64,000 bases of DNA from Neopusillimonas maritima (GTDB lineage Bacteria; Pseudomonadota; Gammaproteobacteria; Burkholderiales; Burkholderiaceae_B), in NCBI RefSeq assembly GCF_040930455.2, contig NZ_CP170494.1, one strand, 5' to 3'. Shown piece by piece: positions 41,117-50,981 of the stretch (its first letter is position 1; each line of letters starts with the position of its first letter). Made by a program: the position numbers and the translations under genes. Under the pieces are notes generated by a model. The model saw only the letters and a program-made list of their open reading frames with translations, searched no databases and was not told the DNA's origin.

Positions 41117-41872
41117 ATGTCTTTAATGCGTGAAATGCTGGAAGCCGGTGTGCACTTTGGCCACCAAACCCGTTTCTGGAACCCCAAAATGGCACCATAT
41201 ATTTTTGGTGCCCGTAACAAAATCCATATCGTCAACCTCGAGCGCACGGTTGAAAAATACCTTGAGGCTGCCAAGTTCATGCGCCAGACGGCTGCGCGTG
41301 GCGGCAACATTCTTTTCGTCGGCACCAAGCGCGCCGCTCGTGAAATTGTGGCTGAAGAGGCAACGCGCTGCGGTATGCCTTATGTTGACGCCCGTTGGCT
41401 CGGCGGCATGATGACCAACTTCAAAACGGTCAAAACATCCATTAAACGCCTGAAAGACATGGAAGCTCAGAAAGCGGAAGGCACGACTGAGCTGAAAATC
41501 AAAAAAGAAGCACTCATGTTCGAACGTGAGCTCGAGAAGCTGAATAAAGCTCTGGGCGGCATTAAAGACATGAACACCTTGCCCGACGCTTTGTTCGTAA
41601 TCGACGTCGGCTTTCACAAAATCGCCATTGCCGAAGCGCGTACCCTGGGTATTCCCGTTGTGGGCGTGGTTGATACCAACCATTCACCTGACGGTATCGA
41701 CTACGTCATTCCCGGCAACGATGACTCCACCAAAGCGATTACGCTTTATGCAAAAGGCATGGCGGATGCAGTTCTGGAAGGGCGTGAGCAAAGCCTGAAT
41801 GGCCTGGTTGAGGAATTGGCCGAAGGCGAAGAAGAGTTTGTCGAGGTTGAAGAAGAAGCGCGCGGCGAGTAA
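41117..41872 (+). CDS. rpsB: 30S ribosomal protein S2
   Basis: Ribosomal protein S2 of the small subunit. The N-terminus MSLMREMLEAGVHFGHQTRF, the segments NPKMAPYIFGARNKIHIVNL and VDTNHSPDGIDYVIPGNDD are diagnostic. 251 aa, ending in an acidic tail. The ATG at 41117, with TTGGAG about 10 nt upstream, is chosen over one at 41105, because MSLMREML is the universal start. First gene of the rpsB-tsf-pyrH-frr cluster; about 200 bases of leader separate it from map. Confidence 0.99.
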   Translation: MSLMREMLEAGVHFGHQTRFWNPKMAPYIFGARNKIHIVNLERTVEKYLEAAKFMRQTAARGGNILFVGTKRAAREIVAEEATRCGMPYVDARWLGGMMTNFKTVKTSIKRLKDMEAQKAEGTTELKIKKEALMFERELEKLNKALGGIKDMNTLPDALFVIDVGFHKIAIAEARTLGIPVVGVVDTNHSPDGIDYVIPGNDDSTKAITLYAKGMADAVLEGREQSLNGLVEELAEGEEEFVEVEEEARGE

Positions 41873-41919
41873 TTCCCGATGCGAAACGTCTAATCAGGCG
41901 TTTCATTCAACCGTTTACC

Positions 41920-41945
41920 CGCGCCCCGGTTTTACCCGGGGCGCG
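41920..41945 (+). promoter_or_regulatory. Hairpin in the rpsB-tsf intergenic region
   Basis: Perfect 10-bp GC-rich stem CGCGCCCCGG / CCGGGGCGCG (41920-41929 and 41936-41945) with a 6-nt loop, not followed by a T run. It sits between rpsB and tsf, where a partial terminator or attenuator sets the S2 to EF-Ts ratio in other bacteria. Its GTG-start gene begins 22 nt on. Confidence 0.65.
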
Positions 41946-41967
41946 TCTTAATGAACTGGAGAATATT

Positions 41968-42843
41968 GTGGCCCAAATTACCGCATCAATGGTTAAAGAA
42001 CTGCGCGAAAAAACCGACGCGCCCATGATGGAATGCAAGAAAGCGCTAACCGAAGCTGAAGGCGATCTGGCACGCGCCGAAGAAATTCTACGTGTAAAGC
42101 TGGGCAATAAAGCCAGCAAGGCGGCCAGCCGTGTTACCGCTGAAGGCCTCATTACCGTTAACATTGCCGCCGACAGCAAGAAAGGCTCGGTTGTTGAAGT
42201 GAACTGCGAAACCGACTTCGTTGCCAAGAACGATGATTTCATTGCTTTTGTAAACGACGTTGCCGCACTCGTTACTGAAAAGAATCCTGCCGACGTTGCC
42301 GCGTTGTCGGAATTGGCTTTCCGCGATGGTACGGTTGAATCCGTGCGCACCGGCCTGGTTGGCAAAATCGGTGAAAACATTTCGGTTCGTCGTTTCAAGC
42401 GTTTCGAAACCGAAAATAAACTTGCCAGCTATGTTCATGGCGGCAAAATCGGCGTACTGGTCGATTTCAGTGGTGACGACGAGGTGGGTAAAGATCTGGC
42501 CATGCACATTGCCGCCACCAAGCCTAAAGCCCTCGATGCCAACGGCGTACCCGCTGAAGACATTGAGAAAGAACGTTCTGTTGCCCAGCAAAAAGCGACA
42601 GAATCGGGCAAGCCTGCCGATATCGTCACTAAAATGGTTGAAGGCTCGGTTGCCAAGTTCCTGAAAGAAGTCACCCTGTTGTCGCAACCGTTCGTAAAGA
42701 ACGACAAGCAAACCGTCGAGCAAATGCTGAAAGCCAACGACGCCGGGATCGCCGGTTTTGCCTTGTATGTTGTCGGCGAAGGGATCGAGAAAAAGTCTGA
42801 AGATTTTGCCGCTGAAGTTGCCGCAGCAGCCGGCAAAGCATAA
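41968..42843 (+). CDS. tsf: Elongation factor Ts
   Basis: Nucleotide-exchange factor for EF-Tu. The N-terminal UBA-like domain reads ITASMVKELREKTDAPMMEC. The core has VVEVNCETDFVAKND and the dimerisation or core C region CQPFVKND-like LLSQPFVKNDKQTVEQML. 291 aa is typical. It starts with GTG (GTG GCC CAA) after CTGGAG at 41951, consistent with the AQITASMV mature N-terminus. A GC-rich hairpin precedes it and another follows it before pyrH. Confidence 0.98.
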   Translation: MAQITASMVKELREKTDAPMMECKKALTEAEGDLARAEEILRVKLGNKASKAASRVTAEGLITVNIAADSKKGSVVEVNCETDFVAKNDDFIAFVNDVAALVTEKNPADVAALSELAFRDGTVESVRTGLVGKIGENISVRRFKRFETENKLASYVHGGKIGVLVDFSGDDEVGKDLAMHIAATKPKALDANGVPAEDIEKERSVAQQKATESGKPADIVTKMVEGSVAKFLKEVTLLSQPFVKNDKQTVEQMLKANDAGIAGFALYVVGEGIEKKSEDFAAEVAAAAGKA

Positions 42844-42887
42844 AGTACGGTTACGCGTACTTCGCTTAGCGTATCATTAAGTGTAAT

Positions 42888-42916
42888 AATGCCCGGGCAC
42901 ACTGTGCTTGGGCATT
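42888..42916 (+). terminator. Hairpin between tsf and pyrH (possible terminator or attenuator)
   Basis: 13-bp stem AATGCCCGGGCAC / GTGCTTGGGCATT (42888-42900 and 42904-42916) with two G-T wobbles and a 3-nt loop. Only GTTAC follows, so termination is probably partial. It separates the abundant rpsB-tsf message from pyrH-frr. Confidence 0.55.
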
Positions 42917-42964
42917 GTTACGCACCTGCGGCTCGGCCGGACTATTTTCTCGGGAAAATTATCT

Positions 42965-43687
42965 ATGACCTCCAGATCGTACAAGCGTGTTCTTCTTAAA
43001 CTGTCCGGCGAAGCGCTGATGGGTGAAGACGCCTTTGGGATCAACAGAACCACCATTTTGCGAATGACAGAGGAAATTGCCGATGTTGTAGCGCGCCATG
43101 GGGTTGAACTTGCCATCGTTATTGGCGGCGGCAATATTTTCAGGGGCGTGGCCCCCGGTGCACAAGGCATGGATCGCGCTACGGCCGACTACATGGGCAT
43201 GATGGCCACAGTGATGAATGCGCTGGCGCTGCAAGACGCATTGAAGAATCGCGGCGTCGATGCGCGTGTTCAGTCTGCATTGAATATTGATCAGGTGGTT
43301 GAACCTTATATTCGACCCAAGGCTTTGCGCTATCTTGAAGAGGGTAAAGTTGTCATTTTCGCGGCCGGCACGGGAAATCCTTTTTTCACCACCGATACCG
43401 CGGCTGCGCTGCGAGGTGCTGAAATTGGTGCTGAAGTGGTCTTGAAAGCGACCAAGGTCGACGGCATTTATAGTGCGGATCCCAACAAGGATTCCGACGC
43501 CACACGTTATACCCGCATCAGCTTTGATGAAGCAATTGTGCGTCGTCTGGAAGTCATGGACGCAACGGCATTTGCCTTGTGTCGCGATCAAAAATTGCCA
43601 ATCAAGGTTTTTTCCATCAATAAGCCGGGCGCTCTGGAACGCGTGGTGTCGGGTGATGAAGATGAAGGAACGTTGGTACACGTTTAA
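42965..43687 (+). CDS. pyrH: UMP kinase
   Basis: Phosphorylates UMP to UDP; hexameric bacterial enzyme of the amino-acid kinase fold. Motifs: RVLLKLSGEALMG near the N-terminus, IVIGGGNIFRG, DRATADYMGMMATVMNALAL, and the catalytic-site FAAGTGNPFFTTDTAAALR, then KATKVDGIYSADP. 240 aa is typical. The ATG at 42965 (MTSRSYKRVL) is preferred over one 19 codons upstream, which would lie in the leader hairpin region. Confidence 0.98.
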   Translation: MTSRSYKRVLLKLSGEALMGEDAFGINRTTILRMTEEIADVVARHGVELAIVIGGGNIFRGVAPGAQGMDRATADYMGMMATVMNALALQDALKNRGVDARVQSALNIDQVVEPYIRPKALRYLEEGKVVIFAAGTGNPFFTTDTAAALRGAEIGAEVVLKATKVDGIYSADPNKDSDATRYTRISFDEAIVRRLEVMDATAFALCRDQKLPIKVFSINKPGALERVVSGDEDEGTLVHV

Positions 43688-43707
43688 TCGGAAACAAGGA
43701 TTGAAGA

Positions 43708-44268
43708 ATGAGCTTGTCTGAAATTAAGAAAAATACCCAGGAGCGCATGGGTAAAAGTATTGAGGCTTTGAAGACCAATCTGGCCAAAATCCGAACGGGT
43801 CGCGCTCACGCGGGCATCCTGGATCATGTTCAGGTTGAATACTACGGTTCATTGGTGCCGGTTGGGCAGGTTGCCAACGTTAGTGTGGTCGATGCCCGCA
43901 CACTGAATGTGCAGCCGTATGAAAAAACACTGGTAGGCCCCATCGATAAAGCCATCCGCGACTCCGACCTGGGTTTGAACCCTTCGGCCATGGGTGAAAG
44001 CATTCGTGTTCCAATGCCTGCGCTTACAGAAGAGCGTCGTCGGGAACTGACCAAGGTCGTTAAGGCCGAGGGGGAAGATGCAAAAGTGGCGATTCGTAAT
44101 CTGCGTCGTGACGCCAACGATGGGGCGAAAAAACTGGTGAAAGACAAAGAAATTTCTGAAGACGACGAACGCCGTATGCAGGATGAGGTTCAAAAACTCA
44201 CCGACAAGCATGTTGCTGAGATCGATAAAATTATTGCTCAGAAAGAAGCTGAAATCATGACGGTTTAA
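43708..44268 (+). CDS. frr: Ribosome recycling factor
   Basis: Splits post-termination ribosomes together with EF-G. Two-domain RRF: the KTNLAKIRTGRAHAGILDHV block and YYGSLVPVGQVANVSVVDAR, then PALTEERRRELTKVVK and the C-terminal helix domain (IRNLRRDANDGAKKLVKDK). 186 aa is normal. It lies 20 nt after pyrH. Confidence 0.99.
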   Translation: MSLSEIKKNTQERMGKSIEALKTNLAKIRTGRAHAGILDHVQVEYYGSLVPVGQVANVSVVDARTLNVQPYEKTLVGPIDKAIRDSDLGLNPSAMGESIRVPMPALTEERRRELTKVVKAEGEDAKVAIRNLRRDANDGAKKLVKDKEISEDDERRMQDEVQKLTDKHVAEIDKIIAQKEAEIMTV

Positions 44269-44295
44269 TCCGTTATTCGCTGTTACCCAATTCGC

Positions 44296-45057
44296 ATGAC
44301 CAAGAGCTCAACGCAAACCATTCCCGAGGCAACAGACACGCCGCAGCATGTGGTGATGATCATGGACGGGAATGGGCGTTGGGCAACCGACCGCTTCCTG
44401 CCCCGCACCGCAGGCCATGTGCGCGGGGTGCAGTCGGTTAGGCGGGTGGTTGAGGCCTGTGGTCGAAAAGGCGTTCGATACCTGACCCTTTTTGCATTCA
44501 GCTCAGAAAACTGGCGCCGCCCGCAGGAAGAGGTTTCTCTTTTAATGCGTTTGTTTGTACAAACGCTTGAAAAGGAAGTCGACAAACTGGAAGAGCAGGG
44601 CGTTCGTTTGCGTGTGGTGGGTGATTTGTCTGCGTTTGAGCCGCGACTTCAAGAGCTCATTAAGGCGGCTGAAAAACGCACAGAGCATAACAACACGCTT
44701 CATCTGACGATTGCAGCCAATTATGGCGGGCGTTGGGATATTCTTCAGGCCACTCGCCAAGCTTTGCGCGATTTGCCTGAACTTGCCGCGCATCCCGAAA
44801 ACTTCACCGAATCGATATTGGCTGAGCGTTTGTCTATGGCTTGGGCGCCTGAACCGGATTTGTTCATTCGAACGGGCGGCGAACAGCGCATTTCAAATTT
44901 TCTGATCTGGCAGCTTGCCTATACGGAAATGTATTTTACGTCGGTATATTGGCCCGACTTCGACGCGAATGCGCTTGAAGAGGCTTTTGCGTGGTACCGA
45001 GGTCGAGAGCGCCGGTTTGGGCGCACCAGCGCGCAACTGGCTGAAAAGCAATCCTGA
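44296..45057 (+). CDS. uppS: Undecaprenyl diphosphate synthase (isoprenyl transferase)
   Basis: Condenses isopentenyl diphosphate onto farnesyl diphosphate to give the C55 carrier for peptidoglycan and O-antigen. The catalytic Asp is in MIMDGNGRWA, followed by GHVRGVQSVRRVVEACGRKGV, LFAFSSENWRRP, and the C-terminal PDLFIRTGGEQRISNFLIWQLAYTE region. 253 aa is typical. The cdsA gene follows after 14 nt. Confidence 0.98.
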   Translation: MTKSSTQTIPEATDTPQHVVMIMDGNGRWATDRFLPRTAGHVRGVQSVRRVVEACGRKGVRYLTLFAFSSENWRRPQEEVSLLMRLFVQTLEKEVDKLEEQGVRLRVVGDLSAFEPRLQELIKAAEKRTEHNNTLHLTIAANYGGRWDILQATRQALRDLPELAAHPENFTESILAERLSMAWAPEPDLFIRTGGEQRISNFLIWQLAYTEMYFTSVYWPDFDANALEEAFAWYRGRERRFGRTSAQLAEKQS

Positions 45058-45071
45058 GGGAAAGGTCATTC

Positions 45072-45923
45072 ATGCTTTTGCAACGCACGCTCACTGCTAT
45101 TGTATTAATCGTTGTGTTGCTGGCAGCCGGACTATCGCCGGTGAACTGGCCGTTGCTGGTTTTTTTCGGTGTGGCGGCATCGGCGTGCTTGTGGGAGTGG
45201 ATGCGCATGACGCTGGGCGGCGGGCGCATGGGCGTACCTGCTGTCGTGGCGCTGGCATTTTTATGTTTAACCCTGTTGGTCAGTTTTCAGGGTGCCGGTG
45301 CAGTTGTAAACACTTTCCCGGTCACTGATCGTCTGCGCGGCTTTATGGCGGTGGTTTTGCTGGCCTGGGTCATTATTGCGGGCGCGGGCCTTTATGGTGG
45401 CAACGCCACCAAGCCATCCCGCTCACTCGGCTTAAGTCTGTTCGGTTTGCTGTCTGTTTTTGCCGCCTGGCTGGCACTGGTTTATGTGTACGAGCAGGCT
45501 GGTGTGGTGTTTCTCGTATCGTTTATGGGGCTGGTTTGGGTTGCCGATATTGCAGCCTATTTTGGCGGCAAAGCGCTGGGGCGTCGCAAGCTTGCACCCT
45601 CCATCAGTCCCGGAAAAACATGGGAAGGGGCTTTTTTCGGCGTATTGGGAAGCGTGGTTTGGGTCATTGCCACCCAAGCGTGGCCGGGCAGTTTTGCCGC
45701 TTATCTTTTCGGTGAGTTTTCCTGGTGGTTCGTGGTGGTGCTCACCATTGCGCTGGCCGTGCTTTCCATTATGGGAGACCTGTTCGAATCATTGCTTAAG
45801 CGCCGTGCCAACATGAAAGATTCCAGCCGTTTGTTACCGGGGCACGGGGGGGCTTTTGACCGTCTCGACGCGTTGCTTCCCATCGCGCCGCTGGCGTATC
45901 TGTTACTGACTCGCCCCTTGTGA
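45072..45923 (+). CDS. cdsA: Phosphatidate cytidylyltransferase
   Basis: Integral membrane enzyme making CDP-diacylglycerol for phospholipid synthesis. About seven to eight hydrophobic segments are visible. The CDS signature is at the C-terminal end: SIMGDLFESLLKRRANMKDSS, then LLPGHGGAFDRLDALL with conserved Asp. 283 aa is normal. Its TGA overlaps the GTG start of dxr by 4 nt. Confidence 0.97.
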   Translation: MLLQRTLTAIVLIVVLLAAGLSPVNWPLLVFFGVAASACLWEWMRMTLGGGRMGVPAVVALAFLCLTLLVSFQGAGAVVNTFPVTDRLRGFMAVVLLAWVIIAGAGLYGGNATKPSRSLGLSLFGLLSVFAAWLALVYVYEQAGVVFLVSFMGLVWVADIAAYFGGKALGRRKLAPSISPGKTWEGAFFGVLGSVVWVIATQAWPGSFAAYLFGEFSWWFVVVLTIALAVLSIMGDLFESLLKRRANMKDSSRLLPGHGGAFDRLDALLPIAPLAYLLLTRPL

Positions 45924-47149
45924 ATATTGCGATGCAACATATTTGTATTCTTGGATCAACCGGGTCAATTGGCGAAAACACTATCGATGTTGTTTTGCGC
46001 CATCCCGAGCGCCTGTCAGTTTACGCCCTTAGTGCACATTCTCGAATCGAAAAACTGGTGGCGCAAGCGCTTCAAACGCACGCCAAAGTTGTCGTGGTAC
46101 CCGATAACGCCGCACGGCGGCGGTTTATTGAAGTCTGGCCTGCCAAAACATCCAACATCCGCCCCGAAATTCGTGTCGGTGCTCAGGCGCTGGCAGACAC
46201 CGCTGCCGATTCGGCTGTGAGCACCGTCATGGCGGCAATTGTGGGTGCGGCCGGATTGCCTTCTGCGTTGGCTGCCGCCAAAGCCGGCAAGCGCATTCTT
46301 TTGGCGAACAAAGAGGCGTTGGTTGCTGCGGGTAGCGTATTTATGCAGGCGGTACACGATAATAAGGCTGAACTTTTGCCTATCGACAGTGAGCATAACG
46401 CGATCTTTCAGTGTTTGCCGCAGGAGGGGAAAGCCGATGGCGCGCATCAGGCCGCTCATGGTGTTCGACGCTTGCTTTTAACCGCATCGGGTGGGCCTTT
46501 TCGTGAGACACCGATCGAGGCGCTGGCAAGCGTAACGCCTGAACAAGCTTGTGCGCATCCCAACTGGAGCATGGGCCGCAAAATATCGGTGGATTCTGCG
46601 ACTATGCTGAACAAGGGGTTGGAGGTGATTGAGGCACACTGGTTATTTGCCATGCCGCCCGAACGCATACAAGTGCTGATTCATCCGCAAAGCGTGGTGC
46701 ACTCCATGGTTGAATATCACGACGGTTCTGTGCTGGCGCAATTGGGGCAACCCGATATGCGTACCCCTATTGCTTATGGTCTGGGCTACCCCGAACGGCT
46801 GCAAAGCGGTGTCGGCATGCTTGATCTGGCCGCCTTGGGCCGGCTTGATTTCTATATGCCCGACATGCAGCGGTTCCCATGCTTAAAACTGGCGCTAGAC
46901 GCGCTTGAGGCGGGGCAGCATGCATGCATTGCGTTGAATGCCGCCAATGAAATAGCGGTGGCTGCCTTTCTTGAGGGCAAAGTGGCGTTCAGTGCGATTG
47001 CGCAAATTATTGAGATCGCGTTGAATAAAAGCCAGCCTTTAGGTGGCGGTGATCTACCCGATAGTCTCGATGCAGTATTGGCGTTTGATTCGCTGGCGCG
47101 TCGTCATGCAGAACAGGCTTGCCAACATATAATGGCGACTGCCCGTTAA
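45920..47149 (+). CDS. dxr: 1-deoxy-D-xylulose 5-phosphate reductoisomerase
   Basis: Second step of the MEP isoprenoid pathway: DXP to MEP using NADPH. The N-terminal Rossmann motif ILGSTGSIGENT is followed by LANKEALVAAG. The metal site ligands are seen in LLPIDSEHNAIFQCL, and HPNWSMGRKISVDSATMLNKGLE is the catalytic loop. 409 aa is slightly longer than E. coli. The GTG at 45920 overlaps cdsA; an ATG four codons later (MQHICILG) is possible. rseP follows after 45 nt. Confidence 0.98.
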   Translation: MNIAMQHICILGSTGSIGENTIDVVLRHPERLSVYALSAHSRIEKLVAQALQTHAKVVVVPDNAARRRFIEVWPAKTSNIRPEIRVGAQALADTAADSAVSTVMAAIVGAAGLPSALAAAKAGKRILLANKEALVAAGSVFMQAVHDNKAELLPIDSEHNAIFQCLPQEGKADGAHQAAHGVRRLLLTASGGPFRETPIEALASVTPEQACAHPNWSMGRKISVDSATMLNKGLEVIEAHWLFAMPPERIQVLIHPQSVVHSMVEYHDGSVLAQLGQPDMRTPIAYGLGYPERLQSGVGMLDLAALGRLDFYMPDMQRFPCLKLALDALEAGQHACIALNAANEIAVAAFLEGKVAFSAIAQIIEIALNKSQPLGGGDLPDSLDAVLAFDSLARRHAEQACQHIMATAR

Positions 47150-47194
47150 AATGTCGCACCGCGTGTATTCCCGTTTGTTATTTATTGGGTATTT

Positions 47195-48529
47195 ATGATT
47201 TTCACTTTGTTGGCGTTTGCCGTTGCGCTTGGCCTGCTTATTACCTTTCATGAGCTAGGTCATTATTGGGTCGCGCGCTGGTGCAACGTCAAGGTTTTGC
47301 GTTTTTCCGTGGGTTTTGGCCGGGTGTTGTTACGCAGAACGGACCGCAACGGCACCGAGTGGGCGCTGTCGGCCATTCCGCTGGGCGGCTACGTAAAAAT
47401 GCAAGATGAGCCCGAGGTGGGGGCAAACGCACAAGAACAATCTCAGGCGTTTAACCGCAAGCCTGTGAGCCGGCGATTTGCTATTGTTGCTGCGGGGCCG
47501 GTTGCGAATCTTTTGCTCGCGGCCTTGCTTTATGCCGGTTTAAGTTGGGTGGGAACACAAGAGCCTGCCCCTATTATCGGAGCGCCCGCTGCGCAAACTC
47601 AAGCTGCTCAGGCGGGCTTCCAGGCCGGCGATCGTTTGCTTGAAGTCAACGGCACCCCTGTCGAGTCCTGGGGTCAGGCCCGTTGGGCCTTACTTGATGT
47701 CCTAACCAGCGGCGGATCCGCCGAAATTCGAGTACAGGGTGAGCACGGCGGCACGGCAACGCGAACATTGCAGGTTGCCGCCTCGAATATGGGTGTGGAC
47801 GAAGCCGATCCGCTGGCATTGGCCGGGTTGGCCCTGGCCGCGCCGCGTGCCAGGGTAGGCGAGGTGATTGAGAGCGGGGCGGCGGAGGCGGCCGGCTTTC
47901 AACCGGGCGACATCATTATGGGCGTGGATAATCAACCCGTTAGTGACGCCAATGCGTTTGTTACCGCCATTCAAGCACATCCTGGTGAGCGTGTACCGGT
48001 TACCGTTCTGCGCCAGGGAGCGCAAATTACATTAAATGTGACGCCTCAGGCGGAACAGGGCCCGGACGGGACAACAATCGGACGTATCGGTGTCATGCTG
48101 ACCGCCGACTTCCCCATGGTGACGGTGCGTTACGGCTTGCTGGGCAGTATTACGCACGGCGTTGAGCGCACATTTGAAACCGCATGGTATTCGTTGAAAA
48201 TGATGGGGCGCATGCTTACCGGTGAAGTTTCAGTCAAGAATATCAGCGGGCCTGTCACCATTGCCGATTATGCGGGGCAAACCGCACGTATCGGAGTTGC
48301 AGCCTATATCAGCTTTCTGGCACTCATTAGTGTTAGTATCGGCATTTTGAACTTGCTGCCTATCCCTATGTTGGACGGGGGCCATTTGATGTACTATTTG
48401 CTGGAAATGGCAAGGGGCAAGCCTGTGCCGGATGCCTGGCTCGAAACAGGGCAGCGCATTGGTCTGGGTTTGCTGGTGGCGTTAATGAGTCTGGCTTTTT
48501 TCAATGACTTCACGCGCCTTTTCAGTTAA
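47195..48529 (+). CDS. rseP: RseP site-2 protease
   Basis: Inner-membrane zinc metalloprotease that performs the second cut of anti-sigma-E and also clears remnant signal peptides. The zinc motif HELGH lies in the first membrane helix (LITFHELGHYWVARW). Two PDZ domains lie in the periplasmic loop (about residues 115-190 and 205-280). The third ligand motif is in the later helix, NLLPIPMLDGGHLMYYLLE (LDG). 444 aa is typical. It lies upstream of bamA, as in other proteobacteria. Confidence 0.97.
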   Translation: MIFTLLAFAVALGLLITFHELGHYWVARWCNVKVLRFSVGFGRVLLRRTDRNGTEWALSAIPLGGYVKMQDEPEVGANAQEQSQAFNRKPVSRRFAIVAAGPVANLLLAALLYAGLSWVGTQEPAPIIGAPAAQTQAAQAGFQAGDRLLEVNGTPVESWGQARWALLDVLTSGGSAEIRVQGEHGGTATRTLQVAASNMGVDEADPLALAGLALAAPRARVGEVIESGAAEAAGFQPGDIIMGVDNQPVSDANAFVTAIQAHPGERVPVTVLRQGAQITLNVTPQAEQGPDGTTIGRIGVMLTADFPMVTVRYGLLGSITHGVERTFETAWYSLKMMGRMLTGEVSVKNISGPVTIADYAGQTARIGVAAYISFLALISVSIGILNLLPIPMLDGGHLMYYLLEMARGKPVPDAWLETGQRIGLGLLVALMSLAFFNDFTRLFS

Positions 48530-48582
48530 CCCTGTTGTACTTTACAATCCACCACCATTTGATCACCTGAGGACTCGCCAGG

Positions 48583-50919
48583 ATGTCGTTTCGTCGTAAG
48601 TTTTCGCTCGCTCGCCGCATTATGCCTTTGGTATTCACGGCGTTGCTGGTACCCGGTCTGGCCAATGCATTTGATCCATTTGTTGTTCAGGATATTCGTG
48701 TAGAAGGCGTACAGCGCGTTGACCCCGGCACCATTTTTACTTATTTGCCGGTCAAGGTGGGCGAACAATTTACGCAGGAGCAAGCAGCCGAGGCAATCCA
48801 GCGTTTGTATGCCACCGGATTTTTCAGCGACGTGACCATCGATACGCAGAATGATGTGTTGGTGGTTCAGGTGAAAGAGCGCCCCACTATTGCGTCGGTT
48901 ACGTTTAACGGCATGCGTGCTTTTGATACGGAAGTGTTGAACAGCGCGCTGGCGGGTGTGGGTTTCGGCCCTGGCCGGGTGTTCGACAAGGCATTGCTTG
49001 AGCAAGCCGAATTTCAGCTCAAGCAGCAGTATTTGTCGGAAGGTAAATACGGCGTGGAAATTACGCCTATTATTACGCCGCTGCCCCGCAACCGTGTGGG
49101 TATCAGTTTCGATATTTTTGAGGGCGACGTCGCCACGATCAGTCGTATCAATTTTGTCGGTAATAAGGTCTTTTCGTCGAGTGATCTGCGCGATGAAATG
49201 GAGTTGACCACCTCCGGCCTCATGACCTGGTACACAGGCACCGATAAATACTCCAGGGAAAAACTGGAAGGCGATCTCGAAACCATCCGTTCCTTTTATC
49301 TGGATCGCGGCTATCTTGAGTTCAGCATGGAGCCGCCGCAGGTCACGATTTCGCCCGATCGGGAAAGCATTTACATCACCATTACCATCAACGAGGGCGA
49401 ACCCTACAAAGTGCGCAGTGTGAAGCTGGCGGGCGACTTGCTCGGCCTGGACGCACAAATGCAGGAGATGGTTCAGGTAAAAGAAGGCGAAACCTTTTCG
49501 GCTGCGAATGCCAATGCCACCGTTGAAGCCATTACCGATTATCTGGGCGGGCTGGGGTACGCATTCGCCAATGTGAACCCTAACCCGGTGCTCGATCGCG
49601 AAAACAAAGAAGCGGATTTAACGTTTTATGTTGATCCCGGCCGTCGCGTTTATGTGCGTCGCATTCAAATTGGCGGTAACACACGTACACGCGACGTCGT
49701 CGTACGCCGTGAGATGCTTCAGGAAGAAGCTGCCTGGTATGACGCAAACAGTATCAAGGAATCGCGTGATCGCATTGATCGTCTGGGATACTTCAATGAA
49801 CTGAATGTCGAGACGGCACCGGTGCCGGGTTCACCCGACCAGGTTGACATCAATGTTGACGTTAAAGAAAAGCCCACCGGCCTGATCAATCTGGGCGTGG
49901 GTTATGGTTCAACCGAGAAAGTGATTTTGTCGTTCGGTATCAGTCAGGACAATATTTTCGGTAGCGGCAATAGTTTGTCGTTAGACGTCAACACCAGTAA
50001 AATCAACCGTACACTGGTTGTTGCCCACACCGACCCTTACTGGACCAAAGACGGCATCAGCAAAACCACGTCGCTCTACTATCGCCGTACGAGGCCATAC
50101 GACACGCGTTACCGCAACCAGGGTGATTACCGTGTTACCGCCTATGGCGGCGGTCTTAACTTCGGCGTTCCTATTTCCAAGTACGATCGGGTGTTCGCCG
50201 GTTTCACATACGAGCACAATAAACTCGAGCTTTACGATCCGCCACAGGCCTATACCGACTTCGTCAACGAATATGGTGAGTCGACCAACGCGCTTATTTT
50301 CAACGTAGGTTGGTCAAAGGATACGCGTGACAGCGCCATCGCTCCACGCCGGGGTAGCTTCACCCGTTTGGCAGCCGACTTTTCCACTGGCGATCTGCGC
50401 TACTACATGCTGAAAGCGCAACAACAGTACTATTTGCCTCTGGGCCGCAATTTTACGCTTGCATTGAATGCTTCGGCTGACTGGGGCCATACCTATGGCG
50501 ATAAAACCTTCCCGATCATTAAGAACCTGTATGCCGGTGGTCTAGGGTCCGTTCGTGGTTATGAGGGGGCCTCGCTTGGGCCACGTGACCCGCGTACAGG
50601 TAATTACCTGGGCGGTTCGCGCCGCTTCGTCGGCAACGTGCAACTTTACCTGCCGTTCCCAGGAGCCTCTCGCGATCGCACTTTGCGTTGGTTTATCTTT
50701 GCCGATGCGGGGCAGGTTTCAACAACCGGAAGTTCACCGTGCTACACCGGTATTGGCGGCAACGTGCAAGACCCATGCGGTTGGCGCTATTCCGCAGGTG
50801 TCGGCTTCTCTTGGGAATCACCCATGGGGCCATTGGAAATTTCCTGGGGTAAGGCACTTAACTCGAAACCGGGTGACGATCTGCAGGCATTCCAGTTCCA
50901 GATTGGCACCGGTTTTTAA
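48583..50919 (+). CDS. bamA: Outer membrane protein assembly factor BamA
   Basis: Core of the BAM complex that inserts beta-barrel proteins into the outer membrane. A signal peptide (about residues 1-28, cleaved after ANA) precedes five POTRA domains (about 30-430; the first starts with FVVQDIRVEGVQRVDPGTIF). The Omp85 barrel follows, with the VRGYE motif (SVRGYEGASLGP) in loop 6 and a C-terminal strand ending in Phe (FQIGTGF). 778 aa is typical of betaproteobacteria. skp follows after 62 nt. Confidence 0.98.
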   Translation: MSFRRKFSLARRIMPLVFTALLVPGLANAFDPFVVQDIRVEGVQRVDPGTIFTYLPVKVGEQFTQEQAAEAIQRLYATGFFSDVTIDTQNDVLVVQVKERPTIASVTFNGMRAFDTEVLNSALAGVGFGPGRVFDKALLEQAEFQLKQQYLSEGKYGVEITPIITPLPRNRVGISFDIFEGDVATISRINFVGNKVFSSSDLRDEMELTTSGLMTWYTGTDKYSREKLEGDLETIRSFYLDRGYLEFSMEPPQVTISPDRESIYITITINEGEPYKVRSVKLAGDLLGLDAQMQEMVQVKEGETFSAANANATVEAITDYLGGLGYAFANVNPNPVLDRENKEADLTFYVDPGRRVYVRRIQIGGNTRTRDVVVRREMLQEEAAWYDANSIKESRDRIDRLGYFNELNVETAPVPGSPDQVDINVDVKEKPTGLINLGVGYGSTEKVILSFGISQDNIFGSGNSLSLDVNTSKINRTLVVAHTDPYWTKDGISKTTSLYYRRTRPYDTRYRNQGDYRVTAYGGGLNFGVPISKYDRVFAGFTYEHNKLELYDPPQAYTDFVNEYGESTNALIFNVGWSKDTRDSAIAPRRGSFTRLAADFSTGDLRYYMLKAQQQYYLPLGRNFTLALNASADWGHTYGDKTFPIIKNLYAGGLGSVRGYEGASLGPRDPRTGNYLGGSRRFVGNVQLYLPFPGASRDRTLRWFIFADAGQVSTTGSSPCYTGIGGNVQDPCGWRYSAGVGFSWESPMGPLEISWGKALNSKPGDDLQAFQFQIGTGF

Positions 50920-50981
50920 TGAAACCTAATTAATGGCACAATAGCTCTTTATTTTCGGCTAATTCGCAAGGTAGATTGTTC

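Noticed and set aside
48526..49458. A 310-codon open frame on the minus strand inside bamA
   Set aside because: It lies wholly opposite the well-supported bamA reading frame. Its translation is rich in His, Arg and Gln with no recognisable motif, as expected for an antisense shadow.
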